Assembly (NCBI GenBank): GCA_021014325.1 | Contig: CM037471.1 | Span: 21,596,818 to 21,660,817, forward strand | Reading direction: 5' to 3' | DNA: 64,000 bases | From: Plazaster borealis | Taxonomy: Eukaryota > Echinodermata > Asteroidea > Forcipulatida > Labidiasteridae | In this document: positions 23,683 to 33,180 of the stretch, one piece after another | How positions within the stretch are numbered: the stretch's first letter is position 1 | Layout: the number at the start of each line of letters is the position of its first letter | Translations under genes and position numbers: made by a program | Notes under the pieces: model-generated | Databases searched by the model: none | Told to the model about the DNA's origin: nothing | What the model saw: only the letters and a program-made list of their open reading frames with translations

Positions 23683-24310
23683 GCAGAGAAGTTGTCAGGA
23701 TGCCCATCATGTAATATTTTACAGACTGTGCAAGTCGCGCGCGATTTTATTTCTTTAAACGTGAAAACTCACATACAAGGTTCCCCTAGCCACAAGCTCT
23801 CGGTGGTTCAAACGTGGTTCAAATAACCGCGAGATTTGAACAGTCGCAGTGTGCTAATGTTTCCCCATTCTTACTATTGTTGTCCATGTCGATCTGTCTT
23901 TTTCAAGATTATCAGAGAACTTACGGAGGAAAGTGATGGGTTTAGTGTAAACATAGTGCTTGCTCTATGGTGTAAATGGGTGGGCTTGACGCAGATCTTG
24001 TCGCAGTGACTAAAATTTGGGCCCGAAAGGCATTCTTATGTAATGTTTGATTCTTCGGTAATTTATTCTGTGTTGTTTTCACTCTACCATCTACCAAAAC
24101 TAAGAATTCCAATAGAAACCCGTTGATACCGTCATAAGGCCTATTTTGTTCAAAATATGTATGTGTGTAAAGACAGCCCCCCCCCCCCGCCTCCACCTTT
24201 GTTTACAAAAAGAGAAACTTTGTACATTTCAAAGCATTTCCTTGCAGGCAAGACACTCACTGGTCATATGGGAAAACAAAACAACGATATTGACAAGAGA
24301 GAGAGCTAGA
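23683..24310. other. Spacer with a fragment of repeat M
   Basis: GACTGTGCAAGTCGCGCGCG at 23724 matches the start of repeat M. A C tract lies at about 24177. No supported gene. Confidence 0.45.
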
Positions 24311-24311
24311 T

Positions 24312-24378
24312 ACCTTAGTTGATATAGCATCGGCACGTTAATCCAGAGGTCGCAAGTTCAAATCCCGCTATTGTCAAT
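24312..24378 (+). repeat. tRNA-like relic or SINE head
   Basis: TAGTTGATATAGCATCGG resembles an A box and GTTCAAATCC a B box, at about tRNA spacing. The acceptor stem does not close well, so a working tRNA is unlikely. Confidence 0.4.
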
Positions 24379-24944
24379 TTGTCTTTGTTGACCCAAACAT
24401 TTGATTAAACCTTACCCATCAGTCAGTTTCCCATAATGTGTTTTATTACTGGATACCATTCTTATTAAAGTTGGTCAATATTAACTACACTCACACAAGG
24501 TAAAGGTAATATTCTGACAATAAAATATGTTGTTAGCAAGAATTTAATTCACTCAATATGGACAAGCACATTCTACATTACAACCAACACAACATTCGAT
24601 TCATGATTAATTAAGAATTTATTGGGTTTTGCTTCGTTTTGAATGCCCTTCGTTTGTTTTTAGCATAAACTTTGATACCGTTCCGAGCATTTCAAAGGTT
24701 TCTGCGACTTGAATGTGTAAAGTTAACCGCTTGTTGCTTTGGCAAGTTTGTGGGTTACTAACGTTCATCTACACATCATTTTTGTTAGTCTGCTGACATG
24801 TCATGTTTGTATATCACAGAGAAGCGCCCTCTATAGTCAAGCATTTTCTTTTCAACATCATCCTCAACATTGAGCACCACTAAACTTCTCGTTACCAAAG
24901 TCAGGGGTCATTATTTGCATTGTTATGACAATGTCAAAATTAAT
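24379..24944. other. Spacer, nothing recognised
   Basis: AT-rich. It holds one GCGCCCTC octamer at 24824. Confidence 0.4.
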
Positions 24945-25055
24945 GGCTTCGGCTTTGGCTATAACTGGACGGCTAAAAGTCCTATTCCTCAACGTTGCTG
25001 TTGCAGCCAACGACCATAGCCATAGCCGAAGTTGCTTGAATATGATGCATGCGGC
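24945..25055. mobile_element. Family N element, copy 3
   Basis: Left arm AATGGCTTCGGCTTTGGCT; right arm CATAGCCATAGCCGAAG. The middle shares CAACGTTG and TTGCAGCCAACG with the copy at 27.3 kb. Confidence 0.55.
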
Positions 25056-25083
25056 TTAAGATTGGGGTTTTGGTTCGCTCTAG

Positions 25084-25502
25084 AGCTGTGCACCGAGAGA
25101 GTTGCATAGAAGGACTAGTTTTCTTTGGTCACGTGGTTGCAGGACGCCATTTTCGGTCCAAATGCAGCACAACCCAATGTGCAGTCTAGTATGGCAGTAG
25201 GCCTATAGTCTAAGTTTGTGATGTTGTTGTTTTTGTTTTGTTTCGTTTTCTACGAAAATAACTTTTAGTTGCGAGTGGTCGCAACTGGCACGCATCAGAG
25301 CCTTATAAGTTGTATTGAGAGAGTTGCGACAACTTGCGGTTGGAAGCCATTTTGTGTAAAAAAAACGCCTGGGCGAACACAGGGTGCCAGACTAGTCTGC
25401 TCTTTGGTTGTGCTGCATTCTGGACCGAAAATGGCGTCCAGCAACCACGTGACCGACGAAAACGGGTCCCTCTATCTCGCAACTCTCTAAATACACAGCT
25501 CT
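25084..25502. mobile_element. Fold-back element with ~115-base arms
   Basis: Arms 25084-25196 and 25386-25502 are inverted copies. Shared blocks include GGTCACGTGGTTGC, GACGCCATTTTCGGTCC and GCAGCACAACC, each followed by its reverse complement on the right. The loop (about 190 bases) repeats GAGAGAGTTGCGAC-type phrases. ORFs across it are artefacts of the repeat. Confidence 0.8.
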
Positions 25503-26006
25503 GGCACGCCTACACAAAGAGCGCCCTCGGTAGTAAGTTTATTAACAAACACAAGTGTGAAACACCTCAACCAAGAAACAAATTAGTGTCGAAACCAGAC
25601 TATCGACTTTATGGAACCGACCATAGTGAACATTTGTTAAAAACTAACTTTTATAATTAAAATATTACTTCTACACAATAATATCATTTCAGAGAACTTT
25701 AAAAATACACTTTACAGTTTACACAATTAAAACAATGTTCACAACATTAATAAATTTTATGATTAACATTATCAGAAAAAATATAAGCATCTTTTTCCGT
25801 GAACTTACATATTTGTCTTGCTATGCTCTCACCTATAATATCGTAATCGATTTGATTCTTTACATTAATGTCGATTACAAATTTATACGTAATATTGTAC
25901 TTTAATCAAAAATCTTAACATTAATCAAAATAGATACGATATATGTAATTCAAACACTGTTTAGAGTACCACAATATTGCACAGTAAAACTTCATCACAT
26001 TTCATT
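25503..26006. other. AT-rich spacer
   Basis: Very AT-rich, with no gene. One GCGCCCTC octamer at 25521. Confidence 0.45.
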
Positions 26007-26431
26007 ACACTCTGAAAACTCCCGGGTCATAACTGATACACGGCCCAATTTCATAGAGCTGCTTAAGCACAAAAAGTAGCTAAGCACAACCAAATTATGC
26101 TTAGTAGAATAAGGTTACCAACCAAAATACCATGTCTCTTGTACAATTTGTGACTGGTATCCTGCTCATTTCTACCAAGCAAACAATTGTTAAGCAAATT
26201 TTCTGCATAAGCAGCTCTATGAAATTGGGCCCAGGTCCCGTGGAAACCGACCTATTTCTGGGTCAAACTCGGAATTTGTTTCAAAATGACCCAGAAATGG
26301 GTGAAACTGACTTAGAATCAGGGTCAAAATTCCATTTTGTTTTACTCAGTTTCCATGTTAACCTGACCCGGAATTGGGTTAAGCTCCCTGGGAACCGGGT
26401 CAATTCTGACCCCGGTGTTTTTTAGAGTGTA
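26007..26431. mobile_element. Family F element split by a family E insertion, copy 2
   Basis: Left end ACACTCTGAAAACTCCCGGG and right end GTTTTTTAGAGTGT. The interior GGGTCA-rich DNA is interrupted by the E element at 26042-26232, so F is the older insertion. Confidence 0.7.
26042..26232 (+). mobile_element. Family E MITE, copy 3, nested
   Basis: GGCCCAATTTCATAGAGC at the left and GCTCTATGAAATTGGGCCC at the right, inside the F element. Interior blocks match the 15.0 kb copy. Confidence 0.75.
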
Positions 26432-26681
26432 GGCAAAGATTATGCTCATGGTATATACGTGAGCTAAACAAAACAAGTTTACGATGCCAAAACAATACAC
26501 CTGTTGATGGTGGAGTCCCAAATCAATTAATATTTGCAGTTTAGTGTAATTAGCAACCTTTTGATCTTAACTACCAAAATTACCATGTCATTAAAAAATG
26601 CTGGAAATTGTTTCTCGTGGCTGTTTAAAAAAGAAAATTTTGAAGAAAGATGCACCTTTTGTATAACTTAAGATAACTTAA

Positions 26682-26891
26682 ACACTCCAAAAAATAAAAA
26701 ACCTCCCGGGTCAGATTTGACCCGGATTCAAGGTCCCAGGGGGGCCTGATTCTTTTCTGGGTCAGTCTGACCCGGAATCTGTGTCAACGTGACCTGTAAT
26801 TTGATTAAAATCTGAACATCCGGTTTGCGGATTCCGGGTCACTGCGGGTCAAACTGATCAGGGCCTCTGGGGCCCGTGAGTGTTTAGAGTG
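26682..26891. mobile_element. Family F element, copy 3
   Basis: ACACTCC at the left, GTGTTTAGAGTG at the right, and CCCGGGTCAGATTTGACCC inside. It is diverged and shorter than the others. Confidence 0.55.
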
Positions 26892-26959
26892 ATAACACCG
26901 AGTGAGTATGTGGACGGATTTAAGATACCATTTATACTATTTTATGTCACGTTGCATAT

Positions 26960-27293
26960 TGACCCCATTCACCTGACGTCATCACAATAATCTTGGTTGC
27001 GCCATTTTGGGAATCCGTGTATTATACAGTTCTGTGCGCATTTCAGGCAACGCGGCGTTTACACGCTTAACCCTTTTTTTACGTGCAGTAGATCCATTGC
27101 ATAGCGTGAAACGCTGCTGTTACGCTGAGGTCACTCGCACGTTTTTACGCACAAAGCTATCGTCCAATGGTCTGCCTCCTTTTGCCTCAGTGAGGGCGCT
27201 TTTTGAGAGTGTAACATTATATGCAAGGGGTCTATTTCACTTCCCAAGTTGCCAGCATGGCGGACAGTCGCTGCGTGTGACGTTGGTGCAAGA
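26960..27293 (+). promoter_or_regulatory. Possible promoter with non-coding first exon
   Basis: A full CRE, TGACGTCA, lies at about 26976, followed by GCGCCATTTTGG (YY1-like). A CpG-containing stretch ends at CAAGAG followed by gtcagt, a fair donor near 27293. The only ATG near the end (GCCAGCATGGCGG) opens a seven-codon frame. No downstream coding exon on this strand was found, so the target is unknown. Confidence 0.3.
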
Positions 27294-27331
27294 GGTCAGT
27301 TAATACACTCATTATTTAAACTTAATATTAT

Positions 27332-27452
27332 GGTCGTGTCTGAGTTAATGGCTATGGCCGGAGTTCCGAAGACTCCTATTCTCCAACGTTGTGGTTGCAG
27401 CCAACGGCCCTAGCCGAAGCCGAAGCCGAAGTCGCTTGATTCGGACACGGCC
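27332..27452. mobile_element. Family N element, copy 4
   Basis: Ends GGTCGTGTCTGAG and TCGGACACGGCC, with inner arms GGCTATGGCCGG and AGCCGAAGCCGAAG. This is one of the clearer copies. Confidence 0.6.
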
Positions 27453-27988
27453 TATGAACCAAAAATGTGCACGTTAGAACCCCAATAGACTGGTGTCCCG
27501 TGAACTGCGATGTACGTGCACTTACTGTCAGAGTAGTGCGTCGAGCGATTTACATGTTTAATATTCAACGCTAGGTGGCAGCAAACAAACCAAATTTGGA
27601 TGGTGAGTCTTCTGCCACCATCGGCAAAAGTCGCCATTTGAAGATTAGTTGAAACACGGAACTTTAAAACAAACTGTTTTTAGACAATAAGCATTGTGTT
27701 TCCAATGGTGATAACATGAAGTCAATAATTGAGATTCATAAAGTTATGTAGACGTAATATCAATGTTGGTGTTTGTAATTTAGAGATTGGCAGTGGAATT
27801 AAGTTGAAACAAAATGGAATTATAAACGAACAAACACAAACAAGTATTATTTATCAGCTGATTCGTTTGAACATTGATGTTCACTATTATCACAACTGGA
27901 CAAATTGAACTATCATGACCCCTTTTGGGTTTTATAACCACGTCAGAGGGCGCTGTACTTTCATATAAATTCCTCTTGTACTATTTCG
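27453..27988. other. 3' flank of the IGF-type gene
   Basis: This is the expected 3' UTR region of the minus-strand hormone gene. I saw no strong AATAAA signal; a TTTAAT (ATTAAA on the minus strand) lies at about 27557. A GAGGGCGC octamer is at 27946, just past the stop codon. Confidence 0.4.
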
Positions 27989-28222
27989 TCAATGTTGAAG
28001 TCCCTTGGCCAGTCTAACTGCAAGGTTGTATAGCGCCGCTAGCGTTGGGTGATTGTCGGGTTGAGTTACCCCTCTGTACGCATTGTAGCCCGTAAGCGGC
28101 GCGACTGCTCGATAGCTTTCTCTTTCGGTGTCTCGCTTCTCATCTACAGTGTAGCGGTTGTATAGAAAGTTACGGAATGGTCTGGTATCGATTCTACCGA
28201 AAACACTCCTTGCAGCAGGTTC
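27989..28222 (-). CDS. IGF-like: IGF-type gene, terminal coding exon
   Basis: The acceptor is TTTATTTGACAG before GAACCTGC. The frame carries 77 codons and stops at TGA (27989-27991). It has no internal start codon and is found only by following the phase 0 donor at 29266. It encodes Arg/Tyr-rich sequence (RSVFGRIDTRPFRNFLYNRY near its start, LAALYNLAVRLAKGLQH at the end) of no recognised domain. The final segment could form an amphipathic helix. GC is higher than in the flanking intron, as expected for coding DNA. Confidence 0.75.
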   Translation of the reverse strand, partial: EPAARSVFGRIDTRPFRNFLYNRYTVDEKRDTERESYRAVAPLTGYNAYRGVTQPDNHPTLAALYNLAVRLAKGLQH

Positions 28223-31200
28223 CTGTCAAATAAAGTAAAATTTGAAAGAACACGTGTGAAAACTATACTCAAGATGGCGTGTTAGACTCTCATGGGGCAT
28301 TTTTTTCCTGTGTCATGGGGAATGTTCCCCCCAGTGTGTGTCCCCCATACGGTAAAAGAACATAAGCTGAAGGAAGTTGGGTCAAAAGAGGGCGCTATCA
28401 GACGAAATTTTTTGCACAACAGAATCGCCTGGGTACAAAATCCTCTTTGACACCTGTAGCATTGCTTGGAATCAAGGATAATCTTATTTCACTCTTGAAC
28501 AGTTTTGTCAGAAGGAAGTTGGGTCAAAAGAGGGCGCTTTCGGACGACATTTTTGCACCACAGAATCGCCTGGATACAAAATCCTCTTTGACACCTGTAG
28601 CATTCCTTGGAATCAAGGATGATCTTATTTCACTCTTGAACAGTTTTGCCAGCTATATCGTGTCTATTCACTGATGCCGAGAAAATATTAAATATCAAAT
28701 TCATATTATAAAAACATGGATCTACCATTTATCAGCCTGGTTTTCATTCTAAACAACTTACTGTTTGTTTAGAAGACTAGACGGGTTGGATTAACGGTTT
28801 TCTATTCCGTGTAAAGTTCTGTTGAAAGTTCTGTTTCAGAAATGTTTTTTTCCCAATTTAAATGAAAGAAACGTCTTTGATTGACTAACGAATTTTCTGA
28901 TTCTAAAACTGATTTTGTATAAACTTGCAGTAGTTACTATAGAAATGAGCTATTTACATTATTGACTTCCTTTTAACATGACGAGTAATAGGTCATAGTT
29001 TATTTTGAGTTTTTAATGCCAATGACCCATTGCACGACAAGAACAGCGCACGTACACGCGCCTATCTTGTCCGCCATTTTGGGAGTCCAAATGTACTCAA
29101 GGGAATCTCCCAAAACGGCGAAACCGGTAGACGCGCATTGTGCGTCGAGTCAATAGAAACATAAGATTAACTGTTTGAAGGTTAAAACAGTCAGCATCTC
29201 TCGCTGTTTTTTTCAACCAAGACAAAATAATATTGTTCGTCATATCATTTTGATCAACGACTTACCTTTTCTGGTCGCGATGTATCAAGCCCTTCCCATC
29301 TCTTGCTTCTCTCCCGGCCGTCCCGCTGCTTCTTTGATCGAGAGCTTTTTCCACGACTCCGACGAGAAGACCTTCCTCCTTCCCTGCTGCCGCTTCTCTT
29401 CTTGTTTTTTCCTTCTGATTTACCACCCTTGTTCTTGCTTTCCTTCGATTTTCTACCCTCAACTTTTCTCCTCTTTTTCGTCGGGACCGGAACTGGGAAT
29501 GGTTCTTCATCCTGTGGCTCTCGTATATCCTGTCCGTCAGAGTCTTCTTCAGATTGAGTTTGCATCACGTTCTCCTCATCCTGTTCCACGTCGTGTTCTT
29601 GGGTCTCAATGGCATCGATAAGATCTACCTCGCGCTGTATGACCGAGTTGGCTTCTTCCACGTCCGCAGCATCCGGATACATGAAGTCCACGTCCGCAGA
29701 TTTATCTTCCCGTACCCTACCCGGAGCGACCGGAGATAGAGGCACGTCTCGTGGCTCTACCACGGGCCAAGGGTTGCAGTAACTCTCCACGATGTCGAAG
29801 CTACATATTCTGTCGCAGCACTCAGTGGCGATTCTACCCGTCCGTCGTCGCTGCCGCGAGCCGATGCGTGAACCGAGGAAGCTCTTAGCCGCTCGTTCAT
29901 TCTGAAAAAGCTCAACTGAAGAATACACAATTCCTTTAAAGTTAAAAATGAAGTTTGTTGACGGTCAAGGTCGATGTGTGGTGTCTTGATATACACATGA
30001 ACCTTAATGACTAAGCCTTTGAATTGGTCGTGTTTTGTTTTGGAATGGCTCGGCCAAAATGGCATTACTGCATGCATGCATGCAATGATAAGACCCAATT
30101 TGAACCCACACACAGTATTGTTCGCCAAAATCAAATAAAAGCTTAGACAGCGTTCCAACTAAGGGAGGTACAACGCTTACAGTCACTTTCCTGTTTATGG
30201 ATTTGAGCCTTAAATATAGGCAGCATATAAGCCGGCATGTGGTGCCGATGTCAAAATAGGTCAGTTCCCCCTTCCATTCATTACGACGCCCTCCTTTGTA
30301 ATAATCTACACAAAGTTCATTATGTCCATGTCACTTAAGGCGGGCACCGTTCCTTATCAGTAGTAAACTGGGAACTTGTTCCGGATGTTTGCAATTGGGC
30401 GTGCTATACGCGAAGAGGGCCTCGTTGCTTCAGCCAGGGCGCCACGTTGGGGGCGTTGCAATAACACAAAGCCAGGTGCGCAGATATGATTTTTTTTTTT
30501 ACGAGGTCATGTCGTGCTGCTCTTGGTGTGCCCAAACAGTTCAAGCAATGTGACAAGGTTTAACTAGCTGACGATGACAACAACAGCCGGGTTTATTGAG
30601 GGTGCCCAAGTCACCAGACGGACCGGCCACTGCCCGCCTGCTCTGATTACATTATCGTACAATGAAGGCTTGCGGCACTGCAATGCGCAGTGATGCGCCC
30701 GTGTGTCTCGTTTAATGATGAAGGCCTAGCTGGCGGATTCCATAAACAAATCTGGATATTTATTTCAAAATCAAGAAAAAGCTAGCGTCTTCGTGATCAT
30801 CATCACACGCATTGTACACTGCAAAAACCGGGGTGTTAAAATTGACACCATGGGTGTTATCACATACAGATACCGAAAAATGAATCAAAATTTACACCAT
30901 AGGTTTTTTTTTTTTTTTTTTTTAAGAGTGTTAAAATAACACAAATTTTTGCAAAAACAATCACCTTAATTGTGTTATTTTAACACACTAATATGTTAAT
31001 TATAATTCTCTCTTCGGTATATGTATGTGACAACACCCATGGTGTCAATTTTAACACCCCAGTTTTTCTAGTGTAAATAATCGAGTATTTCACACACTGC
31101 AAAAACCAGGGTGTTATAATTAACACCATGGGTTTTGTCACATGATAGATACCCAAAAACAGAATCAAAATTTACACCATAGGTGTTAAAATAACACAAA

Positions 31201-32459
31201 TATCTGCAAAAACAGTCACATTAATTGTGTTATTTTAACAAACTAAGATGTTAGTTTTTAATTCTCTCTTCGGTATCTATATGTGATAACACCCATGGTG
31301 TAAATTTTAACACCCCCAGTTTTTGCAGTGTAAAGAATCGAGTATTTCACAGCATGTTACAGTTCTTCATCATTTTTCAATGGATGTATAGCATTGGGAA
31401 TAAAGGACATTTTGTTTGTACCCCTTTCACATTGATGTGTGATAAGAATAACTGCAGACTCAGTGCTCATCAGTGATTCTTAATTAGAAAGGTTCTTCTA
31501 CAAAAGTATACTTTGATTAAGCATTGAAAGGTTTTTATTGTGTTTTTGTTTTTTGAATAGCTACACTCTAAAAACCTCCAGGTCATATTTGAACCGTATT
31601 TTCTTGAACCGTATTGTGCCTGACCCATTTCTGGGTCAGTATGACCCGGAATCTGTGTCAAAATGACCCAGAAGTGTGCCAAAATCACGCTGAATCTGAG
31701 TTTAAAATTCCCTTTTTTTAAACCACTTCCTGGGTCGCAGTCTGACCCGGAAATGGGTCAGGCCCCCTGTGACCCGGAATCCTGGTCAATTCTGACCCGG
31801 GAGTTTGGAGAGTGTCAGTCATGCAATTTCAATCCTTCGATTGTTTAAAGGCACTGTACACATTTGGTAATTACTCAAATTATATATTAGCATAAAAACT
31901 GACTTGGTAACGAGCAACAGAGAGCTGTTGATAGTATAAAACATTGTGAGAAACGACTCCCTCTGAAGTAACGTAGTTTTTGAGAAAGAGGTAATTTCTC
32001 ACTAAAATAATAAAAACTTCTTGCAAGAAGCCTTTTATTCCTACCTGAATGCACACAAATTTGTACAACAAGGGTGTTTTTTCTTTCATCATTTTCTTGC
32101 AACTTCGATGACCAATTGAGCCCAAATTTTCACAGGCTTGTTATTTTATGCATATGTTGGGATACACCAAGTGAGAACACTGATCTTTGACAATTACCAA
32201 ACGTGTTCAGTGCCTTGAAATCGCGAACTTAAATGTATGAGTAAGGTCTTTGCCTTTTCCAACCCCCCCCCCCCCCGAATGACCTGATTCATTGATTAGA
32301 CATACCATCTCGTTTTGAATCTCTATGGCTATAGAAGCCCCGTGTACTGCAAACTAGAGATACAGTCTCCACCAGTTGTTCTCCGCAGATCTTCTGCCAT
32401 GCGGTGATTGGTAAAACCAAGACGACAAAAATGACGTCAATTAGGAGAAGCGCCCTCAT
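27989..32459 (-). CDS. IGF-like: Insulin/IGF-type hormone precursor, three coding exons
   Basis: The coding parts are 32306-32459, 29266-29915 and 27989-28222 (minus strand), joined by a phase 1 and a phase 0 intron with good GT/AG sites. The product is about 345 residues. Residues 1-20 form a signal peptide. The B domain (about 21-45) contains CGEQLVETVSLVC, then RGFY. A connecting stretch follows, with SKR at 48-50 and RQRRR at 72-76 as probable convertase sites. The A domain (about 77-102) reads ECCDRICSFDIVESYCNPW. Cysteine spacing, C-X11-C and CC-X3-C-X8-C, is exactly that of insulins. A D/E-like tail of some 240 residues follows, first acidic, then very basic. Known family role: a secreted ligand of insulin/IGF receptor kinases. 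The phase 1 intron between B and A is the position conserved in vertebrate insulin and IGF genes. The long tail favours an IGF-type rather than a compact insulin precursor. Exact orthology is not resolved here. Confidence 0.88.
28369..28652 (-). repeat. Two-copy 142-base tandem repeat in IGF intron
   Basis: Copies at about 28369-28510 and 28511-28652 share GGAAGTTGGGTCAAAAGAGG, GAATCGCCTGG and CTTTGACACCTGTAGCATT. Each copy brings one GAGGGCGC octamer. The plus-strand ORF across it is incidental. Confidence 0.85.
29025..29155. mobile_element. Probable short hairpin element in IGF intron
   Basis: TTGCACGACAAG and its approximate inverse near GCGCATTGTGCGTCGAGTC bracket GCCATTTTGGGAGTCC and CTCCCAAAACGGCG, which pair. 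Non-coding. Confidence 0.45.
29266..29915 (-). CDS. IGF-like: IGF-type gene, A-domain and E-region exon
   Basis: The acceptor GTATTCTTCAG ends at 29916. It was chosen because it is the nearby AG that keeps frame with the phase 1 donor of the B exon; the AG at 29902 would break frame. The donor is GAAAAG followed by gtaagt at 29265. The exon encodes the end of the connecting peptide, RQRRR, the A domain with CC-X3-C-X8-C, then a tail. Precursor residues about 105-190 are rich in Asp/Glu. From about 196 the tail is rich in Lys/Arg/Ser (KKRRK, SRRSRGKSSRSKK). Such basic E regions also occur in vertebrate IGF1 splice forms. The plus-strand ORFs here are shadows. Confidence 0.87.
29916..30825 (-). 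other. Intron of IGF-type gene (A-side part)
   Basis: Part of the intron between the B and A exons. It contains a short (TGCA)n run at about 30069 and no recognised repeat family before 30826. ORFs here are incidental. Confidence 0.6.
30826..31074. mobile_element. Family G inverted-repeat element, copy 1
   Basis: Ends ACACTGCAAAAACCGGGG and the near-inverse CCCCAGTTTTTCTAGTGT. Long arms with GTGTTAAAATTGACACCATG and its inverse fold on each other. Contains a T tract near 30906. Lies in the IGF intron. Confidence 0.75.
31094..31331. mobile_element. Family G inverted-repeat element, copy 2
   Basis: A second copy, 268 bases after the first. Both copies are followed by AATCGAGTATTTCACA, so the element was duplicated together with its flank rather than inserted twice. 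Confidence 0.75.
31563..31815. mobile_element. Family F element, copy 4
   Basis: ACACTCTAAAAACCTCC at the left and CCCGGGAGTTTGGAGAGTGT at the right, with GGGTCA/TGACCC phrases inside. Lies in the IGF intron. Confidence 0.65.
31845..32218 (-). mobile_element. TTAA-flanked MITE, family A, copy 3 (in IGF intron)
   Basis: Reverse orientation, starting TTAAAGGCACTGTACAC. The right end is slightly decayed (GTTCAGTGCCTTGAAA). It ends about 90 bases from the B-exon donor. Confidence 0.8.
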
Positions 32460-32471
32460 GGTGTTTCTGAA
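32306..32471 (-). CDS. IGF-like: IGF-type gene, signal peptide and B-domain exon
   Basis: A T-rich tract and TGCACAG form an acceptor just before 32471, leaving 12 bases of 5' UTR and ATG at 32459-32457. An upstream non-coding exon is therefore expected. The frame encodes a hydrophobic signal peptide (MRALLLIDVIFVVLVLPITA), then CGEQLVETVSLVC and RGFY. The exon ends in the first base of a codon at GAGATG followed by gtatgt (phase 1). An in-frame ATG farther upstream lies in the intron and is not preferred. Confidence 0.87.
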
Positions 32472-32651
32472 CTGTGCAAAAAAAAAAAAAACATGGACGA
32501 AACCGTTAGTTTGCATCTAACCACACCCTCTACTTTCACTGGTAAATAACACTGGAGGATATTTTTTACAGAGTTTGCCATTTATGGCAATTCGCACTGC
32601 CTTATTTTTTATCAACTCTTGATATGACGAAAGGGGGCACATCTCAAAACT

Positions 32652-32812
32652 TGTTCAGCTGTTATTTGTATAACTCTTAATTAGATGTGGAAATTATGAC
32701 ACAAAATGTAAAATTGCCAAAAACCAGTGCAGTACCGGTATCTCGCCTGCCAGAAAGGCACTGAAATACTACAAGGTCACTCATTTGTTTAAAAAAAAGG
32801 TTACATGGTCTA
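32652..32812 (+). repeat. Dispersed repeat Q, copy 2
   Basis: Shares AATTATGACACAAAATGT, CGCCTGCCAGAAA and AAAAAAGGTTACATGGTCTA with the 20.3 kb copy. Lies just upstream of the IGF B exon. Confidence 0.6.
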
Positions 32813-32887
32813 TATTATTCCACAAACTAATTAACGTATTTTTCTTTTATGAAAATGATTTTTATAAACAAGTTTCTAACATATTTC

Positions 32888-32998
32888 GTGTGTCCGAGTG
32901 GAGTGACTTCTGCTAGGGCTACGGCTTTGGCTGAAGAATAGGCCTTTGTCTAGCCATAACCACTACTGAAGCCGTAGCCGTTAATTCGGATACGGCTT
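32888..32998. mobile_element. Family N element, copy 5
   Basis: GTGTCCGAGTGG and GGCTACGGCTTTGGCT at the left; GAAGCCGTAGCCG and TTCGGATACGGC at the right. Confidence 0.6.
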
Positions 32999-33180
32999 AA
33001 CATGGATATCGAAGTAATTGGCAATCTTTTTGTATTTTGCAGGGAGTCACTTGCAGGCGCTGGACGTTTAACCCTCGACGACTGTTTAATGCCCTAATTT
33101 CTACCACTGTGAACCCTGCCGATTTAAACAGCCCCATCCGATTTATAGGTTTTTCGGTATTAATGGGGCTTTCCCACAGG

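Noticed and set aside
29175..29621. 148-codon plus-strand ORF
   Set aside because: It is antisense to the well-supported A-domain/E-region exon and reflects that exon's codon bias.
29899..29902. Acceptor at CAG just before AATGAACG for the A-domain exon
   Set aside because: It is phase 0 and would put a stop directly after the phase 1 B-exon donor. The AG at 29916 keeps frame.
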